NCBI RefSeq assembly: GCF_013141825.1
Contig: NZ_RZNH01000015.1
Coordinates: 38,457-102,456 of the forward strand
From: Marinifilum caeruleilacunae
GTDB taxonomy: Bacteria; Bacteroidota; Bacteroidia; Bacteroidales; Marinifilaceae
DNA: 64,000 nucleotides
Direction: 5' to 3'
Below are positions 1-9,396 of the stretch, one piece after another. The translations under genes and the position numbers were made by a program. How positions within the stretch are numbered: the stretch's first letter is position 1; each line of letters begins with the position of its first letter. The notes beneath the pieces were generated by a model. The model did not search any database. It worked only from the letters and a program-made list of their open reading frames with translations, and had not been told where the DNA came from.

Positions 1-249
1 GGCGCTTAATAAATCAAGAATTGTTGCAGCATTCGGACTTCCCATTCCAAAGTTGATAATTGTTATTCCATCTGCCGATGCATTAGGCATTGCTTTGTCC
101 TCACCTAAAATTTCGCAATTGTGCCATTCTGCAAATAGTTCTACATAATGGTTGAAATTGGTTAGCAAAATGTATGGTGTAAAATCAGAAAGTTCCCGGC
201 CAGTATATCTTGTTAGCCAGTTTTTTACAATTTCTTCTTTGGTCTTCAT
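1..249 (-). CDS. amn: AMP nucleosidase, N-terminal part (cut by the window edge)
   Basis: Only the first 83 codons are inside the window; the gene continues past base 1. The translation starts MKTKEEIVKNWL and contains FTPYILLTNF, GEDKAMPNAS and INFGMGSPNAAT, which I recognise as the start of the short Bacteroidota AMP nucleosidase (about 260 residues), a relative of the nucleoside phosphorylase family. The enzyme hydrolyses AMP to adenine and ribose 5-phosphate in the cytoplasm. The start is the ATG at 247-249, the only one that gives the usual N-terminus. It is divergent from the next gene. Identification is from remembered family sequence. Confidence 0.8.
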   Translation of the reverse strand, partial: MKTKEEIVKNWLTRYTGRELSDFTPYILLTNFNHYVELFAEWHNCEILGEDKAMPNASADGITIINFGMGSPNAATILDLLSA

Positions 250-309
250 AAATGTGTAGCGGTTTTATAAGGAATAATCTTGTAACTTTAGCCGATCAAC
301 AGCTTTTTT

Positions 310-768
310 ATGGAAAATTTAAATTTACCAACTTATTCTTTCAAAATAAAATCTGATCTGCAAAGAAAACTAATTTTCGACAGTATCCGAAAGAAGTATG
401 TTGTATTAACTCCCGAAGAGTGGGTAAGGCAGAATTTTATTCGTTTTTTGGTAGAAGAAAAGGGATATCCGGCTTCATTAATTGCGGTTGAAAAGAAGGT
501 TGATGTAAATCTCTTGCCTCAACGCAGCGATATCGTTTTATACAATGGCAAGGCAAATCCTGTGATGATTGTGGAATGCAAGGCAAGTAAAATTAAAATT
601 ACCCAGGATGTATTCAATCAGATTGCACGCTATAACATGAAATTAAGAGTGCCTTTTTTGGTGGTAACCAACGGGCTAAGGCACTTTTGCTGTTTTATGG
701 ACTACGAAAAGAAAAGTTTTACATTTTTAGAAGATATTCCCCAATACCAAAGCATTAAAGATTTGTAG
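310..768 (+). CDS. Orphan HsdR-N-like (PD-(D/E)XK fold) protein
   Basis: A 152-residue protein resembling the N-terminal nuclease domain of type I restriction R subunits (HSDR_N_2 type). The core shows a QRSDIV strand with D74, then VECKA with E89 and K91, which is the D...ExK arrangement of PD-(D/E)XK nucleases. No helicase domain and no hsdM or hsdS gene lies nearby, so it is a stand-alone domain and not a restriction system. Such proteins are common single-copy genes in Bacteroidota and their role is unknown. It converges on the acetyltransferase gene with one base between the two stop codons. Nuclease activity is inference. Confidence 0.75.
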   Translation: MENLNLPTYSFKIKSDLQRKLIFDSIRKKYVVLTPEEWVRQNFIRFLVEEKGYPASLIAVEKKVDVNLLPQRSDIVLYNGKANPVMIVECKASKIKITQDVFNQIARYNMKLRVPFLVVTNGLRHFCCFMDYEKKSFTFLEDIPQYQSIKDL

Positions 769-769
769 T

Positions 770-1300
770 TTACCGATTATTTATTTTTTGCAATAAATAT
801 TCATCAAGCCAACCTGTTGGTGTTTTGATCCATTCTTTTTTTAACCCTGCAATTTCGAAACCCTGGTTTTGAAAAAGCTTCATGCTCGCTTCATTTTTCG
901 AAGTAATATTGCAGTACAATTGATGAACTTGTAAAACCGAAAATGCGTAATCGCATAGAGTTTCGAGCGCCTCGTTTGCATATCCTTTTTTCTGATGCTC
1001 TCTATTGTTAATGGAAATTCCGATTCCTGCATGCTGATGAAAAGGATCAAAATCAAAAAGATCGATCAATCCAACAGCTTCATCATCTTCCTTTCTTTCG
1101 ATCACCAGGCGCAACTGTTTGCTTTCAAAAATATCGAGGTGACTGGTTTCCAGGTATTGTTTTAAAACAAACAAGGAAAATGGTTTTAAAGTATGGCTAA
1201 CCTCCCAAATAGAAGAGTCGTTTTCCCATCTGTAAAGAAGATTTAAATCGGAAGGTTCCAGAGCTCTCAGACGAATATTGTTATTTTCGAGAATTTGCAT
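770..1300 (-). CDS. GNAT family N-acetyltransferase (RimJ/RimL-like)
   Basis: A 176-residue Acetyltransf_3-type protein. It opens with NNIRLRALEPSDL, typical of RimJ/RimL relatives, and has the acetyl-CoA pyrophosphate-binding loop around HQKKGYANEAL, followed by the NEASMKLFQNQGF motif. It probably moves an acetyl group from acetyl-CoA to an amine; the substrate cannot be read from sequence. I chose the ATG at 1298-1300 because it lies one base after the stop codon of the upstream minus-strand gene, whereas the longer frame would overlap that gene by 44 bases. The two are probably cotranscribed. Confidence 0.85.
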   Translation of the reverse strand: MQILENNNIRLRALEPSDLNLLYRWENDSSIWEVSHTLKPFSLFVLKQYLETSHLDIFESKQLRLVIERKEDDEAVGLIDLFDFDPFHQHAGIGISINNREHQKKGYANEALETLCDYAFSVLQVHQLYCNITSKNEASMKLFQNQGFEIAGLKKEWIKTPTGWLDEYLLQKINNR

Positions 1301-1301
1301 T

Positions 1302-4300
1302 TTAGTGTTCGTTATACCATTTAATTTCTCTTGTAAAGGCATCAAGATATCCCTTTTTAATTACCGTAGAAAGGCGACTTTTTGCCTGTGCCTGGTTTGA
1401 GAATTTTTGGTAGGTATACCTCGATAAACCATCTTTCCCATTGTGCAGACTCAGGTTATCTTTTCCCAAATTGTCGAAATAGTTTAATGGGCGCGCATTT
1501 TTTAAAGCCATTACCTGGATGGTGTAGTAGTTCTCTTTTTCCATGCTTTCATTCGAAGGCAAACGCTCTCCTCGTAAGGATTTTCGCACAAATGAATCCC
1601 AATAACCATTTTTAAGAACTGTTCCTAAATTTCTAATGGCTTCGTTTTTGGTTTTGTACGAGCCGTAAGTGTATCGATATAAGCCAGTTTGGTCAACAAA
1701 CACACTCACATCTCCTAAATCTTTAAAGTAGCTTAGTGGTTTAGGGTAACGAAGTGCCATTACCTGAATGGTATAGCTTGAACTTCCCGAGTACTTTAAA
1801 CCAGAATACAAGAGTTCATCATGAATCACTGTTCTGATGAAAGCATCCCAATAACCCATTCTGATGAGTTGGTTCATTACTTTAACCGCTTCATCGAACG
1901 ATTTGAATTTTCGGTATGTGAATCGTGTTAAACCATCTTCTCCTACAAATACTTTCACATTGTCCAGATTATCGAAGAATTCTTCTTCTATCGGGATCTT
2001 AAGCGCCATGATCTGGATGGTGTAATAAATTTCTCCACCAGTTTTCTCTTTTATCAGTTTATCATTCGATAAAATCTTTATAGTTGGCGACTTAAAGCCT
2101 TTCTTGGCAATAACCTTTTGTGCCTTGCTAGCTTCAGTATAGTCCTTAAATTTACCGTAAGTGTATCGATATTTGTTATCAGGGCCTTTGGTTTCAATCA
2201 CTCCATCCAATTCTTCAAACAATTCAGGGCGTGGAGAATTGAAGTTTCCTAAATCCAGGGTAAAAGCAAGATCGCCAGATTCAATGGCCCGAACATCCGA
2301 AGATTTCCCTTTCAGAGTAGATTCTTTCTGAGCAGTTTGATCTTCTTTGACAACAGGCTTTTTCTCCATCTCTTTTTGAATGGCTTTATCTACCTTCGCC
2401 AGTTCTGTTACCTTATCGGGAACACTAACTTTAGGCAATACCTTAGGTGTAACTACATTCTTCGGTGGAAGTGTAATCTGCGAATCGCCTGTTGTTTTGG
2501 CAGGTGGAATGTCTTTTCTAACTGCATTGCTGTCCTTTAAATTACCCGCATTATTACTTTGATTAAGTTCGCCTGTAGCTTTAGAATCAACTGCACTGAT
2601 TGTGCTGTCTTTCTGAACTTCTTTTACAGGAGTTTCAGGAAGAACCGGTTCTTCAAATTTTTTGTCACCAGGAATTGAATCTTTCGTTCCTTCCAAACTG
2701 CCAACTTGATTCAGTTTACTTTCTTCAAAATCGATTAAATCAATGCTTTGAGGATAATCAGGCTCATCTTTTGTACGAAGAGTAAGTGGCAACAAGGTAA
2801 TGATACTGTGATTTTCCTTGTTGGCAAACTCAGGTGGAATGTTCAGAATTGTTCTCAAAGTTCTAAAGCCTTCAGCCACAATTTCGATATCGTATTTTTT
2901 TCCTGCATCGATAATGAACAGGAATTTACCACTTGCCGTGTTAGGGGTATAAATACCAATGGTTTTACCATTTCTGCTCACCGTTATTTTGGCTCCTCCA
3001 ACCGGTTCACCGCTGGTGGTTACAATTTTTCCTTTTAGTACAAACAATCCAACCTGATCGGCATCAGGGGTTTTAATCAGGAAAATATCAGTTCTACCCA
3101 CACTACCCGTTCTGTACGAAGCAAAATAAGCTCTTTTCCCATCAGGAGTAGGAGTGTAGTAAATATCATCATCTGTCGAGTTAATCGGATATCCAATGTT
3201 TACAGGAGTTGTCCAGCGACCTTTAATATTGATACTTTTAAAAATATCAAGCCCACCCATTGTTTTATGTCCTGCCGAACTAAAATACAAAGTCTTTCCA
3301 TCGGGGTGGATAAAAGGAGCATCGTCGTTGTATTCGGTATTAATTGCCGGACCCAGATTTTTGGCTTTTCCCCATTTTCCGTTAGGGAGTTTGCTTACCG
3401 TATATACATCCATTCCACCATATCCTCCCGGGCGATCGCTTGAGAAATAAATGGTTCTTCCATCGGCCGAAATGGAAATATGACTCTCTTTGCTTTTGGA
3501 ATTGATGCTAGGCCCTAATTTTTTAGGTTCCGACCATTCGTTTCCTTGTAATTTACTTACGTAGATATCTCCACCTTCCGATTCTTTTCTGCTCAAGAAT
3601 CCTGCCTTGTAAATGTACAATTCCTGCCCATCAGCCGATATGGATATCGAGGCATCGTGATCAATGGTATTTAGCTTGGAAATTCCTTTAGGTTCGGTCC
3701 ATATTCCGTTTACCTTATTCGAAATGTAAATGTCTTCAAAGTACTGTCCATCAATATCCAGCTTACTGCCAGTTCCATTTCTACGCGATGTAAATACCAT
3801 GGTACTTTCATCGGCGGTTACTCCCGGACTGTGTTCGGCGTATTCGGTATTGATTTTATTTCCCAGGTTGATGATAGAGATGTTTACCGGATTTTTCACC
3901 AGATCTAATCCATTTTTGCACATCTTAATTTCGCGCTGAATTTCGTTGCGAAAAGCCGTGTTCTGAGGCGAGATAATTTGCAGTAAATCTTTGTAAACCT
4001 TTAAAGCTTCCCTAAACTGATAATTGGTGTGGTATGCCTTTGCCAAATTGTAGTACACATCCATTGGCACATTGTTCTTTGAACTTGTGTATTGAATCGA
4101 TTTTTCCAATAAACCAACCGATTTATCTTTTTCCGAGACAATATTCAGGTAGCATAAGCCCAATTTAAAATTCAAATCGGCATTGCGAGAAGCCTGTTCT
4201 AATAATTCTTTGTAAATGCCTGCAGCCTTGGAGTAATTACCGTTGGCAAGAAATTTCTCGGCAATTTGATACTTGCGTCGATCTTTAATTTTTTGCTTTT

Positions 4301-4361
4301 TTGGGCTGGCGTTAAGAGAGTACGGACTACAGATCCCTATGTAAATAGAGAGTATGACCAT
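1302..4361 (-). CDS. Large exported TPR / PD40 beta-propeller protein with four SPOR-like repeats
   Basis: About 1,020 residues. Order: signal or anchor segment; TPR-like helices (EKFLANGNYSKAAGIYKEL); at least four WD40-like PD40 blades (DGRTIYFSSDRPGG, DGKTLYFSSAGHK, DGKRAYFASYRTG); a carboxypeptidase-regulatory-like domain (GEPVGGAKITV); a long Pro/Lys/Glu/Ser-rich linker; then four repeats of about 80 residues. The last three share the pattern YTIQVMAL...F.DL..V.VF....GL.RYTY..F.....A. The TPR-PD40-CRD part resembles PorE and other OmpA-family proteins of Bacteroidota, but the expected C-terminal OmpA domain is replaced by SPOR-like repeats, suggesting peptidoglycan binding. Start uncertain: ATG at 4361, or TTG at 4388 or 4445, which would add a basic n-region before the hydrophobic segment. 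Confidence 0.75.
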   Translation of the reverse strand: MVILSIYIGICSPYSLNASPKKQKIKDRRKYQIAEKFLANGNYSKAAGIYKELLEQASRNADLNFKLGLCYLNIVSEKDKSVGLLEKSIQYTSSKNNVPMDVYYNLAKAYHTNYQFREALKVYKDLLQIISPQNTAFRNEIQREIKMCKNGLDLVKNPVNISIINLGNKINTEYAEHSPGVTADESTMVFTSRRNGTGSKLDIDGQYFEDIYISNKVNGIWTEPKGISKLNTIDHDASISISADGQELYIYKAGFLSRKESEGGDIYVSKLQGNEWSEPKKLGPSINSKSKESHISISADGRTIYFSSDRPGGYGGMDVYTVSKLPNGKWGKAKNLGPAINTEYNDDAPFIHPDGKTLYFSSAGHKTMGGLDIFKSINIKGRWTTPVNIGYPINSTDDDIYYTPTPDGKRAYFASYRTGSVGRTDIFLIKTPDADQVGLFVLKGKIVTTSGEPVGGAKITVSRNGKTIGIYTPNTASGKFLFIIDAGKKYDIEIVAEGFRTLRTILNIPPEFANKENHSIITLLPLTLRTKDEPDYPQSIDLIDFEESKLNQVGSLEGTKDSIPGDKKFEEPVLPETPVKEVQKDSTISAVDSKATGELNQSNNAGNLKDSNAVRKDIPPAKTTGDSQITLPPKNVVTPKVLPKVSVPDKVTELAKVDKAIQKEMEKKPVVKEDQTAQKESTLKGKSSDVRAIESGDLAFTLDLGNFNSPRPELFEELDGVIETKGPDNKYRYTYGKFKDYTEASKAQKVIAKKGFKSPTIKILSNDKLIKEKTGGEIYYTIQIMALKIPIEEEFFDNLDNVKVFVGEDGLTRFTYRKFKSFDEAVKVMNQLIRMGYWDAFIRTVIHDELLYSGLKYSGSSSYTIQVMALRYPKPLSYFKDLGDVSVFVDQTGLYRYTYGSYKTKNEAIRNLGTVLKNGYWDSFVRKSLRGERLPSNESMEKENYYTIQVMALKNARPLNYFDNLGKDNLSLHNGKDGLSRYTYQKFSNQAQAKSRLSTVIKKGYLDAFTREIKWYNEH

Positions 4362-4633
4362 TAAAACTGTCTTGGTGGCAGAAGACAATTTTAATTTAAA
4401 TTTTGGGCCTGTAGAGGGTTTTATATGTTTTAAACTAATTAACAATAACTAAATATAACTTTTCTAAGTCAAATATTACCAGAGAATCTGATAAAAAACA
4501 GTGAATTGTTGATAAAATCTGCTTTCCTATCAGTTTAATTTTCCGTATGATTAAATGTAATTATATAAATCTTAATAAATAGACAAAATAAATAAAAATG
4601 TAACATTTTTTGTGCATAACTTTTTATAAAACA

Positions 4634-4668
4634 CAAAAAAAGCCGAAGAATAATTTCCTTCGGCTTCT
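4634..4668 (-). terminator. Rho-independent terminator of the E2 gene
   Basis: A 9-bp stem, AAGCCGAAG (4640-4648) with CTTCGGCTT (4658-4666), around a 9-base loop. On the minus strand it is followed by a run of T (complement of the A run at 4634-4640). It lies about 20 bases after the stop codon of the E2 gene. Confidence 0.85.
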
Positions 4669-4687
4669 ATATTTGAATCAAACTTAA

Positions 4688-6013
4688 TTATATTTTTCTT
4701 TCTGTATCGAAGTTTTCCAGGTATTCGGCCACTCTTTTCAGGAACATACCACCTAAAGCACCATCTACAACTCTATGGTCGTAAGATAGGGAAAGAACCA
4801 TGATATTTCTGATTCCAATGGTATCGCCCTGAGGGGTTTCAATTACTGCCGGTTTCTTTTTAATGGCGCCAACAGCTAGTATCGCAACCTCTGGTTGATT
4901 TATAATTGGAGTACCCGTTGTGCTACCAAATGCACCCAGGTTTGTAATGGTAAAGGTGCTGCCCTGAATTTCATCGGGCTGTAGTTTGTTTGCACGGGCA
5001 CGATCGGCCAGGTCATTTACCTGCTTGGTAATTCCAACAAGATTCTTCTCGTCGGCTCCTTTAATAACCGGAACAATTAAATTTCCACTAGGTAGGGCAG
5101 TTGCCATTCCAATATTGATAAATTTCTTGCGAATAATTTTGTCACCATCCACCGATACATTTACCATTGGGTAGTCTTTCAAAGCCATGCTTACCGCTTC
5201 AACAAAGATTGGCGTAAAAGTTAATTTTTGCCCTTCTTTTTGTAGAAATTCATTCTTCACTTTGTTTCTCCACTGTACCAAGCCTGTAACATCAACATCG
5301 ATAAATGAGGTAACATGTGGCGATACCTGCTTCGATTGAACCATGTATTGCGCAATGAGTTTTCTCATTCTGTCCATCTCGATAATTTCCACATTTTCAC
5401 CATTGTAGGATTGATGTGAAACAGGAGTTGATGTTGGAGCTGGCGCAGGAGATGCACTTACAGGAGCCACAATTGGTTCAGCAACTTTTGCTTGTGAGGT
5501 TTTATTTTCGATGAATTGAAGAATATCTTTTTTGGTAATTCTGTTGTTTTCGCCAGAACCTTGAACCTGGTTTAACTCTTCAAGGCTAATATTTTCTTCC
5601 TGGGCTATTTTGCGTACCAAAGGAGAAATAAACGAGCCATTTTCGGTTTTACTGGTCATTTTCGCCTCTGTTTCTATAGCTACTACCTCATTGGGCAATT
5701 CAATCACTTTTTCTTCCGTTTTTGCTTGAACAGGACTTGCCGTGCTAAGTTCTTCATCATTTAGCTCTTCGCCTTCCGGAATAAGAATGGCCACAACGTC
5801 GCCTACCTGGGCAACATCGCCTTCGGCAAATAAAAGTTTGGCAATTTTTCCGTTTTGTGGTGCAGGAATTTCAGAATCCACTTTATCGGTGGCAATTTCG
5901 ACGATCGATTCTTCTTCTTCGACAAAATCTCCCTCTTTTTTTAGAAACTGCGTAATGGTTGCTTCGGTGATTCCTTCCCCCATTGCCGGAATCATTATTT
6001 CAATTTTAGCCAT
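4688..6013 (-). CDS. 2-oxoacid dehydrogenase E2, dihydrolipoamide acyltransferase
   Basis: A 441-residue E2 core subunit. The N-terminal lipoyl domain (1-80) has lipoylated lysine K44 in ATDKVDSE. A proline/alanine-rich linker leads to the peripheral-subunit-binding domain (about 128-171, SPLVRKIAQEENI) and then the C-terminal catalytic domain with H413 and D417 in the DHRVVDG motif. It moves the acyl group from the E1-bound intermediate to CoA in the pyruvate or branched-chain 2-oxoacid dehydrogenase complex. The DKVDSE form of the lipoyl site is often seen in branched-chain type E2, so the substrate is open. E1 and E3 genes are not adjacent. A 208-bp gap with a short inverted repeat (CCCGAT 6052, ATCGGG 6074) separates it from recR. 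Confidence 0.9.
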   Translation of the reverse strand: MAKIEIMIPAMGEGITEATITQFLKKEGDFVEEEESIVEIATDKVDSEIPAPQNGKIAKLLFAEGDVAQVGDVVAILIPEGEELNDEELSTASPVQAKTEEKVIELPNEVVAIETEAKMTSKTENGSFISPLVRKIAQEENISLEELNQVQGSGENNRITKKDILQFIENKTSQAKVAEPIVAPVSASPAPAPTSTPVSHQSYNGENVEIIEMDRMRKLIAQYMVQSKQVSPHVTSFIDVDVTGLVQWRNKVKNEFLQKEGQKLTFTPIFVEAVSMALKDYPMVNVSVDGDKIIRKKFINIGMATALPSGNLIVPVIKGADEKNLVGITKQVNDLADRARANKLQPDEIQGSTFTITNLGAFGSTTGTPIINQPEVAILAVGAIKKKPAVIETPQGDTIGIRNIMVLSLSYDHRVVDGALGGMFLKRVAEYLENFDTERKI

Positions 6014-6221
6014 GTGTGATTGTTTTTTTGATACCCATTAAGTTAGGCAATCCCGATGAATATTTACATAGAAATCGGGCATAGTGTTTAATTGATTTGT
6101 GTTTATTTAGTCTAAATACTATGCGAATTTAATAAAAATGGAGAAAAAGACAAACGTATCCGAACATACAATTTATCGATATGCTGATAGAGAGAACTTA
6201 AGGCTAAAAACTGTTGCAAAT

Positions 6222-6842
6222 CTATAAATTCTGATCGAATGGGGTACGATGTAAAATTGATCTTCCAAGCGTAATTTCATCGGTGTATTCCAACTCATCG
6301 CCAATGGATACACCACGGGCAATGGTTGTGATATTGATATTGAATTTATTCAACTTTTTGTAGAGATAAAAATTTGTGGTGTCGCCTTCCATTGTTGTGC
6401 TTAAGGCAAGTATCACCTCTTTCATTTTTCCTTCATTTGCTTTTACTATCAGCGGATCAATTTGCAAATCGCTAGGTCCGATACCATCCATCGGAGAGAT
6501 AATTCCTCCCAAAACGTGGTAGATGCCATTGTATTGTTGTGTGCGCTCAATGGACATGACATCGCGTATGCTTTCCACCACACAAATGGTTTCGTGGTCA
6601 CGTTTTGGATTTGCACAGATATCGCAAATTTCAGTATCTGAAATATTGTAGCAGGAAGAGCAATGTTTGATTTCGTCGCGCAATTGGGTAATGGAAGAGC
6701 CAAATTTATGAACATCCTCTTTGGGCTGATTTAGCAGGTGCAAAACCAAACGCAAGGCCGTTTTTCTTCCAATGCCCGGAAGTTTCGAAAATTCGGCAAC
6801 TGCATTTTCCAATAGTTTAGAGGGGAAGTTGGTGTAGCTCAT
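6222..6842 (-). CDS. recR: Recombination mediator RecR
   Basis: A 206-residue protein of full family length. It has the N-terminal helix-hairpin-helix region ([15 protein letters not shown]), a four-cysteine zinc site (CSSCYN...CDIC) and a Toprim domain beginning ICVVES, with the C-terminal [12 protein letters not shown] typical of RecR. With RecF and RecO it helps load RecA on SSB-coated gapped DNA. It is divergent from the symporter gene. On its upstream side the minus strand carries TAGCTTTG (6886 to 6879), a good match to the Bacteroidota -7 box TAnnTTTG, but without a clear TTG 19-20 bases further upstream. Confidence 0.95.
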   Translation of the reverse strand: MSYTNFPSKLLENAVAEFSKLPGIGRKTALRLVLHLLNQPKEDVHKFGSSITQLRDEIKHCSSCYNISDTEICDICANPKRDHETICVVESIRDVMSIERTQQYNGIYHVLGGIISPMDGIGPSDLQIDPLIVKANEGKMKEVILALSTTMEGDTTNFYLYKKLNKFNINITTIARGVSIGDELEYTDEITLGRSILHRTPFDQNL

Positions 6843-6897
6843 CTTATCATCAATTCAAAAGTTCTCTTCAAAAATAATCAAAGCTAGCAGGATTCTG

Positions 6898-6912
6898 AAA
6901 CCTGACAGGTTT
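6898..6912. repeat. Short perfect palindrome between recR and the symporter gene
   Basis: AAACCTG-A-CAGGTTT is a 7-bp perfect inverted repeat around one base in the divergent promoter region. With such a short loop it is more likely a protein-binding site or a short dispersed intergenic motif than a terminator, although a T run follows on the plus strand. A related, imperfect sequence (AAACCTGATAGCTTTT) occurs near 61490 before folC. Confidence 0.5.
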
Positions 6913-6949
6913 TTTATTACTTTTGACTATCATTCTAAAATTATCTACT

Positions 6950-8389
6950 GTGACTCCAATTACCATACTCACTGTTGTTATTGGCTATTTTGCCCTTCTT
7001 TTAATCATCTCTTATTTCACAGGTCGCAAGGCCGATAACAAAGGCTTTTTTGTTGGCAACAAGCAGTCGCCATGGTATGTAGTTGCATTCGGAATGGTGG
7101 GAGCTTCTCTATCGGGAGTTACCTTTATTTCTGTTCCGGGATGGGTAAAATCTATCGACTTTACCTACATGCAAATGGTTTTTGGTTACATGCTGGGATA
7201 TATTGTAGTAGCGAATATTCTTTTGCCTTTGTACTACAAATTAAATCTAACCTCAATTTACACCTATCTCGATGGACGATTTGGCAGGGCATCCTATAAA
7301 ACCGGTGCATCTTTTTTCTTATTGTCGCGAACAATTGGAGCGTCGTTCAGACTCTTTTTGATGGCAAATGTTTTGCAAATTACGGTTTTCGATTCATGGG
7401 GAGTACCATTTGCGGTAACTGTAGTTCTTACCATATTACTGATATGGCTCTATACCTTTAAGGGCGGAATTAAAACCATTGTGTGGACCGATACCTTACA
7501 GACCCTGTTTATGCTTTTGGCCGTTGGTGTCAGCATCTTCCTTATTATGGACAAACTAAACATGGATATTTCCGGATTAACCAACATGATCAGCGAAAGC
7601 GAGTATTCTAAAGTATTTGTTTTTGATGATTGGCAGAGCAAACAAAATTTCTTTAAGCAATTTTTTACCGGAGCTTTTATCACCATTGTAATGACCGGAT
7701 TAGACCAGGATATGATGCAGAAAAACCTGAGTTGTAAAAACCTGGCTGAGGCCAAAAAGAACATGTATTGGTATGGCTTTGCATTTATTCCTGCTAACCT
7801 TCTCTTTTTGGTTTTAGGAGCATTATTACTAATTTTTGCCCAGCACGAAGGCATTGCAATTCCAGAACGTGGTGATGATTTATTTCCGCTATTGGCCACT
7901 CAATACCTGGGGCCGGTGGTAAGTTTGTTTTTCCTTGTGGGATTAATGGCTGCGGCATACTCTAGTGCAGATTCGGCCCTAACATCACTTACTACATCAT
8001 TTACTGTTGATATTTTAGGAGCCGATGAAAGCGACGAGTCAAAAACAAAAAGTTTACGACGCCAGTCGCATCTGCTGTTTTCTGCGCTATTACTGGTTGT
8101 AATCATGATTTTTAGGGCCATAAATGATGATTCTGTGATTGCAGCCATTTTTACGGTGGCAGGTTATACTTATGGTCCGCTTTTAGGACTTTATGCCTTC
8201 GGATTATTCACAAAATTCAAGGTGAAGGACAAACTGGTTCCAATTATTGCCATTCTTTCTCCGCTTATCAGTTACATTTTAAAAGATAATGCAATGGATT
8301 GGTTTGGCATTAGCATTGGATTTGAACTGCTGATGATTAATGGTGCACTTACTTTTCTGGGCTTACTATTCATTCGAAAAAAGCAATAG
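6950..8389 (+). CDS. Sodium:solute symporter family protein
   Basis: About 479 residues with a dozen or more hydrophobic segments spread over the whole length, as in the SSS (SLC5) family. The family signature is visible as YSSADSALTSLTTSF, followed by VDIL. It should couple Na+ entry to uptake of a small solute; the substrate (sugar, amino or organic acid) cannot be decided. No ATG is available near the N-terminus. I prefer the GTG at 6950, giving MTPITILTVVIGYF, over a TTG nine codons upstream. No partner gene is evident. Confidence 0.88.
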   Translation: MTPITILTVVIGYFALLLIISYFTGRKADNKGFFVGNKQSPWYVVAFGMVGASLSGVTFISVPGWVKSIDFTYMQMVFGYMLGYIVVANILLPLYYKLNLTSIYTYLDGRFGRASYKTGASFFLLSRTIGASFRLFLMANVLQITVFDSWGVPFAVTVVLTILLIWLYTFKGGIKTIVWTDTLQTLFMLLAVGVSIFLIMDKLNMDISGLTNMISESEYSKVFVFDDWQSKQNFFKQFFTGAFITIVMTGLDQDMMQKNLSCKNLAEAKKNMYWYGFAFIPANLLFLVLGALLLIFAQHEGIAIPERGDDLFPLLATQYLGPVVSLFFLVGLMAAAYSSADSALTSLTTSFTVDILGADESDESKTKSLRRQSHLLFSALLLVVIMIFRAINDDSVIAAIFTVAGYTYGPLLGLYAFGLFTKFKVKDKLVPIIAILSPLISYILKDNAMDWFGISIGFELLMINGALTFLGLLFIRKKQ

Positions 8390-8474
8390 AATTAATATTT
8401 TGTAAAAGTTTTGGCATTTCATGACAATTGAAGATTTTTCGATATCTTAGATTGCATTTCAAAAAATCTGACTC

Positions 8475-9332
8475 ATGAAAAGACTTGTTTTTCTGGCCTT
8501 TATTTTAATGGCTTTTAGTAATGGTAATCCAGCCTATCGATTGTTTAAAGAGAATGGGAAGCCTATTAAATATCAGAAAATGGTAAAGCAAATTGCCGAT
8601 GCTGATATTGTTTTGTTTGGAGAATTGCATAATAACCCCATTTCGCATTGGTTGGAATTGCAGCTTACTAAAGATTTGCATGCACTGAAAGGAGAGAAGC
8701 TGATATTGGGTGCAGAAATGTTCGAGGCCGATAACCAGGAATTTGTAAGTAAATATCTGCGTGGTGAAATGGATGAGGAGAGCTTTATGGATACCACTCG
8801 TTTATGGCCCAATTATAAAACCGATTACAAGCCATTGGTCGATTTTGCCAAAGAGAATCAACTGAACTTTGTAGCAAGTAATATTCCTCGAAGATATGCA
8901 TCGAAAGTATTTAAGGGAGGTTTTGAAGCCCTTGAAGAATTAAGCACCGAGGAAAAAACCTGGCTTGCGCCACTTCCGGTAAAATACGATGCCGAATTGC
9001 CAGGATACAAGGCAATGAAAAAAATGGGCATGCATATGAGTTCAAAGAAATTGGATAATTTCCCAAAAGCACAAGCCATAAAAGATGCTACAATGGCTCA
9101 TTTTATATTGGAAAATTGGGAAAGAGGCCAACAGTTTCTGCATTATAATGGTGCCTACCATTCCGACAATTATGAAGGAATTGTGTGGTATTTGAAACAA
9201 GCTAAACCCGATTTGAAGATTGTGACCATTTATACCGCTACTGCAGAGAAAATCCGTAAAATAAATCCAGAATTAAAAGGCAAGAATAGCTACTACATTG
9301 TGGTTAGAGATGATATGACCAAGACCTATTAA
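8475..9332 (+). CDS. ChaN family (haem-binding / Tiki-like) exported protein
   Basis: A 285-residue protein with an N-terminal signal sequence (MKRLVFLAFILMAFS) and the ChaN hallmark FGELHNNPISHWLEL near residue 50, plus AEMFEADNQ and HYNGAYHSDN later. The family (PF04187) includes iron-regulated Campylobacter ChaN, which binds haem, and is distantly related to Tiki/TraB proteases through the GELH motif. Unlike many relatives, no lipobox cysteine is seen, so the protein is probably periplasmic and soluble. A role in haem or iron handling is family knowledge, not shown by context here. Confidence 0.8.
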   Translation: MKRLVFLAFILMAFSNGNPAYRLFKENGKPIKYQKMVKQIADADIVLFGELHNNPISHWLELQLTKDLHALKGEKLILGAEMFEADNQEFVSKYLRGEMDEESFMDTTRLWPNYKTDYKPLVDFAKENQLNFVASNIPRRYASKVFKGGFEALEELSTEEKTWLAPLPVKYDAELPGYKAMKKMGMHMSSKKLDNFPKAQAIKDATMAHFILENWERGQQFLHYNGAYHSDNYEGIVWYLKQAKPDLKIVTIYTATAEKIRKINPELKGKNSYYIVVRDDMTKTY

Positions 9333-9396
9333 TCCAATTTATACTGCCAAAGCGATTAGAAAAAAAACATTTTAAAATCAGATATAAAACCAGAAA

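Noticed and set aside
310-768. Type I restriction-modification system.
   Set aside because: Only the N-terminal nuclease-like domain is present; no helicase part, hsdM or hsdS genes.
1382-3939. Several plus-strand ORFs of 60-100 codons opposite the PD40/SPOR gene.
   Set aside because: They are antisense shadows of a well-supported gene, with no domain or signal of their own.
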